DNA of 64,000 nucleotides from assembly GCA_025358395.1 (NCBI GenBank), contig JANYJT010000030.1, positions 7,447-71,446 of the forward strand, written 5' to 3'. A program made the position numbers and the translations under genes. Every line of letters begins with the position of its first letter. The first letter of the stretch is position 1. This stretch comes from Bacteroidia bacterium (lineage in GTDB: Bacteria > Bacteroidota > Bacteroidia > Bacteroidales > Prolixibacteraceae). Shown here one piece after another: positions 36,601-48,600 of the stretch. Under the pieces are notes generated by a model that made no database searches, was not told the DNA's origin, and saw only the letters and a list, made by a program, of their open reading frames with translations.

Positions 36601-39600
36601 ATCTCCGACAAGGCAAAATTCATGTAGGAAAATACGACATCAAACAGTGGCGTTCGATTCAGGTCCCGATTGATTTTCAAATCTTCGATCAATTCATCGA
36701 AAGGATAATCCTGGTTGGCAGAGGCCATAATTGCATGCTCTTTTACCTCTTGCAAAAAAGTCGAAATGCTGCTGTCTGCATGAGGAAAACTCCTGACAGG
36801 CAGATTGTTGATAAACATTCCAATCAATCCGGATAAGGCTTCGTTGTCGCGTCCCATTGAAGAAACCCCAATGATTATATCCTCTTGTCCTGAATATTTA
36901 TGTAAAATAATATTGTACACCCCAAGCAGAATCATAAAGGTCGAGATTCCCTGTCCGGCCGACAATTTCTTCACCTCAGCAGTGAGTTTTTCGTCAAGAC
37001 ACAAAGTGAAGACCCCCGCTTCGGTGGCTTGATTTAAACTTCTTGGAAAATCAAGAGGCAAATTTAAAAGTGGTATTTCTCCCTCAAACTGCCTGATCCA
37101 ATAGGATTTCTTAGCTTTAGCCTCTGCACTCTTGTAATAACCGGCCTGCCAGGATGCATAATCCTTGTATTGAATCTTCAGTGGCTCAGGTTCTTTGCCC
37201 TCATAATAACAGAATATCTCCTTCTTCAATAGTTCTATCGAAAAGGCATCCATGATAATGTGATGGGAATCAAATAGGACCAGATGATTGTCAGGAGCAA
37301 GTTCGATTATTTCAATCCGGAACAATGGTGCCAATCCAAGATCGAATGGCTGAACAAATCCACGAATGTGATCCCTTGCCTGCGATTCAGTCATATGGGA
37401 GAAAGGTATCGGGAAATGTACTTTGTCGTGTACTACCTGTACAGGCACATCAAGTTCAAAATCGAAGGAGGTGCGCAGAATTTCGTGGCGCTCAATAATT
37501 TTTTCAAATGCGGAAACAAAAGCATCAATTCTTAGCTTTCCTTTTATGCTCCAAACTTCCGGAAGGTGGTAATTGAGTTTGTCCTTCGTGAGCTGGTCCA
37601 GAATGTACAACCGCCGCTGGGCCGATGATACGGGGTAGGAACGACTTTTTTTCACAGGAAGAATAGCCTGAAAAGCCGAATCATTTTCTTGCGATATATC
37701 AACTATTCCGGCCTTTGATTCCAGGAATCCGGCGAGTTCGGAAATGGTTAAATGATTGAATAAGTCGCCAATGGTTACCTGAATCTTTAAATTCTTTTCA
37801 AGCAGACCGTTGATTTTAATGGCGTGAATGGAATCGCCTCCGAGATCATAATAGTTATCCGAAATATTGAGCTCAGAATACCCTAAAACTGTTCCCCAAA
37901 TTTGGGCTATGGTCTTTTCAAATGCCGAATACTCGCCACTTTCCCTACCGTGAAGAACAATCTGCTTGCTTATCTCGGATTCAAATTTTAGCTTCACTGT
38001 CCGCTTTTTACCTGCCAGCATCTCTTTACCGGCATAGAAAGGCATCCCGGCCGAAGCATCAAATTCCGACAGTTCGGTTTCTCCCAGAATGATGGATTGA
38101 ATGTTCTTCCGCATAATCCGGCCAATGGCCGTAACGCCATCGGCTGTGGAAATGGATTTAAATATTCCATCATCCACCACACCATGGTCGAAAGCCATAC
38201 CGGTTTCTTTCCAGGAAGTAAGATTAATGCTCACAGCATTCATTCCCGAACGATTAAGCTCCGACGAATAGGCATCAATAAAACTGTTTGCAGCAGTATA
38301 ATCACTTTGTCCGGAGGTAGGAATAATAGCAGTCAGGGCAGATGTCATGACAAAAAAATCGGGCTTGTCCGCTTTTAGCAGACCACTCAAAAAGATAGTA
38401 CCCTGAATCTTTGGTCTGATCACATCCCGAAAGGTTCCAAAATCCTTGCCGAAAATAAAACCATCACCGGCGATTCCGGCAGCATGTATTGTACCGCGGA
38501 TTCGGCCAAGATCCTTCCTTATTTTTTCTATCGTGGATTTCAGCTCATCGTAATTACCTGCATCGGCAGCGTAAAGACATACATCGGCTCCTTCTTTTTC
38601 GATCGCCCGAATCTTTTCTATCTTATGACAAAGTTTTTCCTCCTTTTGCTCAGCGAGCAATGTGTCCCATTTGTCCCTGGAGGGAAACTCCGAACGGCTA
38701 ATCAAGGCAAGTTTTATTCCGGCTTGTTTTGCCAGGAAGTGAGCCAATTCCAATCCGATACCACCTGTTCCGCCGGTAATCAGGTAAACGCCATCCTCTT
38801 CCATGACAAACTCATTGGACTTCTTCTCTGCCAATCGCACCGGACGGATTTCCCGGATAAACCTTTCTCCGTTTCTAATTGCCCTGAAATAATATGATTC
38901 AGTGAATCCTTCGTTTATTTCATCGAGGATTTCTGCAACAGAAGTGTTTTGGTCAATATCCAGAAAGCGGCAGTGAATATTGGGACTTTCCTGTTGGATC
39001 ACCTGTCCCAATCCGGCCACCGAATGGTTTAATGAATTCAATTGTGATTCATTACCGGAAATTTCGCAAACATTTTCACTGACAAAAAGCAGATCTATCC
39101 TCGAAGAAATATTGGTAATGAGATATTTGGCGAATTTAAATGCGCTATAAAGTGTTATGTTTAGTCTCTCTTCCAACTCGTAAAACTTTTCGAAGGAAGC
39201 ATTCAAAGGGAGTACAAAAATTATTTTATCAGGAAATTTGTCCTGAAAAGCCTTGAATATTTCCGGGAAATTATCCTGGACTATTTCACACAAGATGATC
39301 CCTTCGATTGCCTTGAAATTTGCAATCAACTCATGATTGCAAGCTTGATTATATATCACCACAACACTGCCACGGGCTTGAGATTTAGACGGCTCAACGC
39401 GCCATGGCTTCCAGACCAATTCATGAAAATAATTCTCCTGCTTTTGTAGAGCGACCTTTCTGAGTAAAAAATTCTTTAATTGAACGATCACCTCACCGGC
39501 TTCATCAGAGATAATAATGTCAAATGTTCGCGTTTCGGAAGAGCCATTTTCGTGCCTTTTGATGTAACTGAATACTTTGCCGGTTGCTCTTTTCCGAACT

Positions 39601-42600
39601 TCAACGGTGCCAAAAGAGTAAGGCAAAAATCCACTTTCGTCGATGGCACAACTCAAGGCCGCATCCATCAAAGGCGGATACAAGAAATAATCCGATGCCA
39701 AATCAAGGTCCTCTTCAGGAACATTTAATTCTGCCAAAATCTCTGAATCATTCCAATAAAGCCTCTTCAGGCAATTCCATTTCTTGCTTACCCGGACAAT
39801 CTCTTCATTGGTTAAATCCTCTTCTTTGGGAAGAATTTCGCGCGAATTAACAGTACGAGTCTTTATTGCAGAAACATCAATCGCTTCAATTTCATCCACG
39901 CCCTTGCCTATCCTGAATTTTGCATAAGCCCGCCAATTGTTGTCATTTAATTTTGATTGTACTTCAACATTCAGATCATCCCCTACTCTGTTAACAGTTG
40001 TAAGCACCTCTAAATCATTTCCTTCCTCTATTGTTAAAGGATGCAGCAAATAGAAATCTTCAAACTGCAATCGTGGACTCCCAAAATGATTTATTCCTGC
40101 TTCGTAGGCCATTTGAAGATAAGATGCCCCAACCAGCGTTGCCATGCCCATCACCCGGTGTTCATTCAGTAACCAGTTGCCTTCATTTAAAGTCGTAGCA
40201 TAAATGACCGCTGAAGGCGTATCAATGAGACAATTATTCAAAAATACTCCATCATATTTTTGACCATAGGAGCTGGTCTGATGGACGGAAACCTTCTTCG
40301 TATCGTTCAACTTCACCCAGCATCTTTTCTTTTCAAACGGATAGCCCGGAAGCGATATTTTTGAAGGTTCCGGATCGCGGTAAAACTCCTCCCATAAAAT
40401 CTCACATCCTTTTACATAGGATTGAGCAATGCTTTTGAGGAGTTCCTTGTCCGGAGAATTGGCTTTTATCTCGGCATTGATCTTAAAGCTAAGATCATGA
40501 AGATCGTTTTCAGTTATTTCTCCGGAAGTCAGCTCCTTCTTGTTTGAGGCAACAGATTTCGAATAATGATAGAAGATTCCTTCTGCCTCGACTGAACAAA
40601 AATCCATCTCCAACAATTGGGAAATTTTCCTAATCAGTTCCGCGATATCTTCAAAGATGATGGCAATTCTGTACGAATGGTGACCCCGTCCGGTGGCAAG
40701 TGTGTAACAAATGTTTTCAGGTGCAGTATCCATATGCTGGTAAAGAGCATGTTTTATTTTTCTGGCATAGTCGACCAGAACACCTTTGCTACGCGAGGAG
40801 ATCGTGCATAAATAGGGTCCTTTCACCTTCTCAGAAACAATGCTTTGCGATGGTGCTTCTTCCAGCACCACATGGCAGTTTGTTCCGCTTAATCCGAAGG
40901 AACTGACACCGCACCGAAGAGGCATTCCTGTCGTTTCCCAATCTTTCAGGTCCGTGTTTACAAAAGCGGCACTCCCTTCAAAATTGATATTGCGGTTAGG
41001 TGTTTTAAAATGTACCATCGGGGTAAGCTGTCTGTGCTTTAAGCTCAACACAGCTTTCAGAAATCCGGCCAGGCCTGCGGCCGTATCCAGGTGACCAATA
41101 TTTGCTTTCACCGCACCGATTGCACAAATCCCCCTTTCAGAGGTGTATCGTTGAAATGCCTTTGTTATGCCATCTATTTCTATCGGATCGCCAAGCTTCG
41201 TGGCCGTTCCATGCGTTTCGATGAAACTGACAGTCGTCGGATCAATGCCGGCATCCAGCCAGGCATTTTCAATGGCATCGGCCTGCGCCCCGGCATTGGG
41301 CGCGGTGATCCCGTTGGAATTGCCATCCTGGTTGATTTCGCTGCCCTTGATGACCGCATAAATGTTGTCACAATCTCTTAAGGCATGCTCAAGCGGTTTA
41401 ATGAAAATGGCTATGATGCCTTCGCCTGCACCTGTTCCATTGGCCGAATCGTCAAAACTATGTGCACGCGAATCAGAAGAATCAATTTCGATTCTTGTAT
41501 CAGAATCAAATGGAAGAAGGTGTAGTTTTACTCCTCCGACAAGGGCAGAATCAATCTTCCCTTCTCTTAGCGACTGGCATGCCAGATGCAAAGCCACGAG
41601 TGATGAGGAACATGCGGAGTCGACCAGCAATGCCGGCCCCTTCAAGTTGAGGTGATAGGACAATCTGCCGGCCAGGATGGATGGTGTCTGCGCCACGAGA
41701 AGAAGATTCGGATCACGGTTGTCTGAATGCTCAATGAATCTTGCATATTCCCCCAGATGATCGCTTGCGCCAATAAATATACCCGTCCGGCTGCCTGACA
41801 ATTTGTTCCCGCCATAACCGGCATCTTCCAGCGCGTGGCAGGCAGTTTCCATAAACATTCGCTGCCCCGGGTCAATCAATGAGGCTTCACTTGGCGACAA
41901 TTTAAAGAAGCCATGGTCGAATTTATCAACTTCAGGCAGATAGCAGTATTCCCTGAATTTTAATGCATCCGGCTTAACGCCGTATTTTTCGGCGAGCGCC
42001 TTAATGTCCGGAATTCTTGATGAAGGCATCCCGCCAATAAAATCAACACCCATACACAAGTCCTTCCAAAATTCATCGGGTGTCTCACAGTCGCCAATTC
42101 TCGATGCCATACCCACAACGGCCATATCATGCAGTCTCATACTGCTTTCGGCCAACTCAACACCTGATTTAACCGTTTCCGGGGATACCTCCATCTTTTG
42201 GGAAATAAACCCGGCTTGTTCCGAAATTTTGCTCTTGGAAAACAGATCTGTTAACTCGAGCACATCCGGATACAAAGCATTTATTTTGCCGTAAAGTTTA
42301 ACGAGCAGGATTGAATTGCCGCCGAGATCGAAGAAATTATCATGGATACTGATACTCTCTGTCGACAATACCTCTTGCCACAATTCGAGCAAAGAGACCT
42401 CAACTTCTGAGACCGGCTTTGCAAAGATGGCTCCTGATGCAATGTTCTGAATGGCTGGGGGAAGTGATTTTTTGTCCAGCTTACCATTTGGAGTGAGCGG
42501 AATCTTTTCAATCTGAATAAAATGAGAGGGGATCATGTAATCAGGCAACGTAGCCAAAAGGAAGCTTTTGAGCTTGCTGATCATCAGGTCATTGTCAGAA

Positions 42601-45600
42601 ACGAGGTAGGCTGCCAGTTCTTTTGTCCCCTCCTTGTCATTGGCCACCACAACGGCATCCACAATCCCGGGATATTGCCGCAATTGCAACTCAATTTCTG
42701 TCATCTCGACACGGAAGCCACGAATCTGAACCTGGTTGTCGCACCGGTCGAGGTATTCCATCGTCCCATCATAAATCCATCGGGCAATGTCGCCGCTTTT
42801 ATACAGTATTTCGGCGGGATCATAAGGATTCGGAATAAATCTCTCCGCGGTTAATTCCGGCCGATTCAAATAACCCTTACTCAATCCGGTGCCGGCCACA
42901 TAAATTTCGCCATAGATGCCAATTGGTGTCAGCATCCGCTGATTGTCTAAAATGTAGACTTTCGTTTCAGGAAGCGGAACGCCAACATTGCTGCTTCCAT
43001 CGGCATTGACAATCTCCTCCTCCGTGATAAGGTGATAGGTTACGTGAATCGTCGTTTCCGTGATTCCATACATATTTACCAGCTTAACTTTCCCCGGCGG
43101 ATACGCTTTGATCCAATTTGCCAGTTTCGCCGGATTCAGTTTTTCACCACCGAAAATCACATAACGAATGCTAAGGGTTTTTCTGAATTTGCTTTCGAGA
43201 GCCGTATCGATGAACTTGTAAAAAGCTCCTGGAGTCTGGGTCAGGATTGTTATACCATGGTCATGTACAAGCCGCACAAAGGCGGAAATATCCCTGACTT
43301 CACTCCTGTCAGGAACGATAATTTTCCCTCCGAATAAAAAGGCTCCGTACATTTCCCACACCGACAAATCGAAACAATAGGAATGCGCCATGATCCAAAC
43401 ATCGGAAGAGTTAAAATCGTAATTACACTTTTCGTTGATAAACAATCGCACCAGATTCCGGTGACTGATTGGACAGCCTTTGGGTTTTCCGGTCGAGCCG
43501 GATGTAAAAATGATGTAGGCAGTCGTATCCGGATTTGAATTAATGCCAACTGGATTTGACTCATCCAACCCATATTTTCCTGGCAACTCATCAAAATCAA
43601 GGATGGTGCATTCAACGCCGGTTTCTTCAACTAGCCGGTTTAAGCGGCCTGCATGTTCATTCTGTGTGATAAATATATTCGTCTTGCTATCCGACAAAAT
43701 ATGCTTGATCCTTTCATCCGGATACTCCGAATCAATCGGAACATAGGCTCCGCCGGCCTTTAAGATTGCCAGAAGAATAACGATCGTATTATCGGAAGGA
43801 GGAACCAGGACTCCAATGGCTTCACCTGAGGAAATAGTGAAATTTTCTAATAGAAAATGGGCCAGGATATTGGTCCGGCGATTCAGCTCAGCATAGGTCA
43901 ATACCTTCTCCTTGTAAACAACTGCAGGGTTGGAAGGATATTGATCAACCGTTGCCTCCACCAGCTGAACGATCGTTTTGTCGTGGGGATAGGCCGCCGA
44001 TGTGTCATTGTAATTCCTCAATAGGTTTTCCTGCTCCTCTTTGCCAATCACGTTAATGGCAAGGAGTTCCTGAGCCGGATTAACCATCACGGTTTCTAAC
44101 AATACAAACAAATGAGACGCTATCTGATCGATCCGTTCCTTTTTATACAATTGGGTATTGTACTCAATCAGAAGATCTAAATTTTCGCCCGTGTCACTGA
44201 AATTAAAGGTCAGATCGAACTTGCTCATGTTCATTGGAATCTGATATGACTCGATCCGCTTAAACACTTCACGATAGGAAATGTCAAAATTCTGCAAAAC
44301 AACCATCACATCAAACAAGGGAGAGCGGCTGGTATCCCGGGGCAGTTTTATCTCCTCAACAAGCTTGTCAAACGGATACATCTGATGCGTATATCCGTCA
44401 GTTGCTGTCCGCTTAACTTCTGCCAATAATTCCGCGAAAGTTTTTTGAGGACTAACGTGATCCCTCAGGGCCAGTGTATTGACGTAATAGCCGATCTGAT
44501 TTTCAAGGTCGGGATGATCCCTCCCTGCCACCGGTGTGCCAATGATGATGTCCTCCTTACCCGAATATTTATTCAGCAAGACTTTTATGGCGGCAACCAG
44601 CGTCATGAACAAACTGCTTCGCTTCTCAATATTAAAGGTATCCAAATTCTTCTTCATCTCTTTTGAAAAAGAATAATAATTGGAATTTCCCTGATAGGTT
44701 TTAACCACAGGGCGTCTGAAATCTGTCGGAATGTCTAATGGCGTAATTTCTCCCTTGAGCTTTTCCAGCCAATAGGCTCTGTCTGCATTACTTTCAGGAT
44801 TATTTATTCGCTCATTCAACCAGTAGGAATAATCCTTGTATTGAATCTGAGGCATAACAACAGGACTTTCTGCCTTTTCTAACCTCCTTTTATAGCCTCC
44901 GAACAACTCGTCGACCATGATATTCAATGACCATCCATCGCAGATAATGTGATGGATGTTGAGGAAAAGCACCTGTTTGCGCGCCGCTGTTTTAACGACG
45001 GCCAATCGAACCAAAGGATATTCGGATAAGATGAATGGCCGGTGCGCCTCAGCAACCACATAGTCTAAAGTCGACTTTCCCGGATCGCTTTCTCCTGAAA
45101 AATCCTGAAAACTGACCGGAATTTGCAACCCACTGACGATCTTCTGGTATGGATCTCCGTTCTCTTCAATAAATATTGTCCTGAGCGATTCATGCTTCTG
45201 AACCATCTCATCAAATGCCTGCTGCAGTGCATCAGGATCTATCTCTTCATAGATGGTTACTGCCAGCGGAATATTGTAGGTCGATTTCGACTTTTCAATC
45301 TTGTCAAGCACCCAGAGCCTTTTTTGGGCATGGGACAAAAGATAATATGACGCTTCAGGGATGACAGGAATGACGCCAAGCGATTCCCGCTTTTTGTTTC
45401 GTATGATCTCCTCCAGGGACTGAATAGTTGGATTGCTGAAAAATTCCTTAAGGTTTACTTTTACCGACAACTCTTTTTGAATCGCTGAAACCGCCCTGAT
45501 GGCCTTTAAGCTGTGCCCACCAAGTACGAAAAAATTATCCGATGCAGATATATTTTGGACATTCAAAATAGTTTCGAAAATCTTTTCTAATTTTCTGACT

Positions 45601-48600
45601 ATCTGAGATATGGAATCAGAAATCCTTTCGATCTGTGCAGAATTGATTTCCGGCTTGGGAAATGCCTTGTAATCGACCTTGCCATTCTGGTTCAGCGGGA
45701 ACTCATCCAGTCTTATAAAATATTTTGGGACCATGTATTCGGGAAGTTCTTTACCCAACTTCCTTTTCAAATCTTCTGTTCCGATTTCATTGTCACACGT
45801 ATAATACAGCGCCAATTGTTTCTGATCTTCCTCCTGAATCACAAGAATTTTTGAATGGATAATTCCTTCATATCTTGAGGTTACATTTTCGATTTCGCCT
45901 GTTTCAATCCGGTAACCCCTGATCTTTAGCTGATCATCTATCCGGCCAACAAAATGGATATTTCCCTCTATGTCCCAAAAACCTATATCTCCAGATCTGT
46001 ATAACTTTTCCTGAGAGATGGAAGGAAGAATGACAAATTTCTCTTTGTTCAGATCGGGTCTGTTGACATAGCCCCGCGACAATCCATCTCCACCGATATA
46101 CAATTCACCCGGGATCCCAAACGGACATAAATTGCCTTGCGGATCGACGATAAAAACCGTAGTATTGGAGATCGGTTTTCCGATAGGGATAGTTTCCTGA
46201 AACACTCCTTTCACGGAATAACAAGCTGTAAATGTTGTATTTTCTGTGGGTCCGTATCCGTTGAACAAACTCACATCAGGGTACAATTCGACGAATTTGT
46301 TTGACGTTGTGACGGGCAATTTATCGCCACCCACTCCGACTTCATCTAATCCTTCAAACAATTTCAGGCCATGTTGAATGTCAGCTTCAACCATGCGGAC
46401 GAATAGTCCGGTAGGAAAAAATACTCTATTAATTTTATAGGTTGAAAGATAGCTTTTCAGCATTTCCGGATCGAGATAATCCTCCGAATTTTCAAAATAC
46501 AAGGTTCCGCCATTGAGCAAGGCTCCCCAAATATCCCACGTCGTTGCATCAAAGGAGATGGAAGAGGTCGAAAAAAGTCTCACCGAATCATCAAATCTGG
46601 TATAATTTGTATTTCTGACCAGTCTGATCACCGATTTCTCTTCAATCAAACTGCCTTTGGGTTTACCAGTCGAGCCGGATGTGTATAAAATATAGGCCAG
46701 GTTTGAGGACGTTTTCCCACATTTGATGTTACCGGAGCCTACGGGAAGAGAAAAAAGGCTTTCATTTATTCGAATCACCGAAGGCGCAGCGTAAATATTA
46801 CGGCTCGTTTCAATATCAGAGAAAACGATCCTGGCATTTACATCATTGAGAATGACATTTATCCGCTCCAGCGGCATTTTGATATCAATTGGAAGATAAG
46901 CTCCGCCTGCTTTCAATACGGCCAAAATGGCGATGATCAATTCGTGCGACCTGTCCATCAGCAGAACCACCGGCTCATCAAGCTTTAAATCAAAATCGTG
47001 CACTAAGTGATGGGCCAAAGAATTGGCTTTTTCATTCAAATCTCTATAGCAGAGCGGCTTTCCCTGATAAACAACAGCAGGCTTGTCGGGGAATTCTTCT
47101 GCCATCTCTTCAAACAATCCGGCAATAGTACTCTCTTTTGGATAGTAACAGGTCGTATCATTGAACACTTTCAGAATCTGCTCTTTCTCGGTAGCTGAGA
47201 TAATTTCCAGTTTGCCAATTGTCAAATCAGGTGCCGTCAATATATTTTTCAGCAAGACAAGTAAATGCCCGGCGAGTCTTTCAATTCTTTCATGACCGTA
47301 CAAATCCGGATTGTAAATGATGCCTAGCTTCATCCTATCGGAGGATTCTTCAAAATTAAAATGCAGGTCGAATTTGCTGAATGTGATTTCAGGCTTCATT
47401 ACGGTCGACTTGATTCCATTCAATCTGATGGAATCCGAATCCGCCTCCTGAAGTGACAGTACAATTTCGAAGAGTGGATTTCTGCTGGTATCCCGTTCCA
47501 GATTTAGATCTTCCACAAGCAAATCGAATGGATAAACCTGATGATCGTACGCTTCGATGCAGTTGTGCCTGACTATCTTCAAAAATTCACTGTAACTCAA
47601 AGTGCTGTCAACCTGATTCCGAAGCGGAATGGTATTCACATAAAAACCTATCTGGTCTTCCAGATCCCTTTGTTCCCTTCCGGCAATGGGTGAACCAACG
47701 AGGATATCCGACTTTCCGGTATACTTATTCAACAAAATAGTCACTGCCGACACGATGAACATAAAAAGACTGACATTCCCCTGCCGGCAATGATTTTTTA
47801 TGTCGAGATGAAGTTCTTTCCCAAACTCAATTTCATATAGCTGTCCGTTAAAAGTTTTGTGAAAAGGCCTTGAAAAATCTGAAGGCAATTCCAATACTTG
47901 AATCTCTCCGGCCAATTTATTCATCCAATACGACCGATGAGATGCAGAGTCCTCTTCTTTCAATATTTGAAGGTGTCTGTACACATAGTCTTTGTACTGA
48001 ATTTTCAAGGGTTCCAGCGGAGAACTTTCACCGGCACAAAATGAGTTGTACAAAGTGGTTAATTCTGAAATTAATACACCGATCGACCATCCATCACTGA
48101 TGATATGGTGCATGTTGAACAGAAGCAGATGTTTCGATTCATCCAATTTCAGTATCCGGCAAAGTAGCAGCGGTCCTTTGGAAAGATCAAAACAACGCTT
48201 GGATTCCTCAGCCAAAAAATGAAGCACTTTTTCATCTTTGTCCGCAGCATCACATAAATCGACCTTCTCAACTTTAAAATCAACCTCGTCAAATATTTTC
48301 TGATAGGGAATTCCATCCGTTTCGACAAAACAGGTGCGGAGAATTTCATGCCTCCTTACAATTTCTTTGAACGCATTTTCCAGCGCTTCAAAATTCAAAT
48401 TTCCTTCAAGGAGGATTGCCCCGGGCAGATTATAAGCCGGCGATTGATCCATCTTGTCAATAAACCAAAGCCTTCTTTGCGCAAAAGAGGAGGGCGCCAT
48501 CGAATATTTTGATTTATTGCCCGACAAGACTCCGAGTTGCCTCAACTCCTCCAGAGCAGTAAGATCTCCGGCCAAAGCCCTTTGCTTTAATTCTTTCAGA

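Noticed and set aside
38484..38897. 137-codon plus-strand ORF
   Set aside because: It is antisense to the KR domain of the hybrid synthetase.
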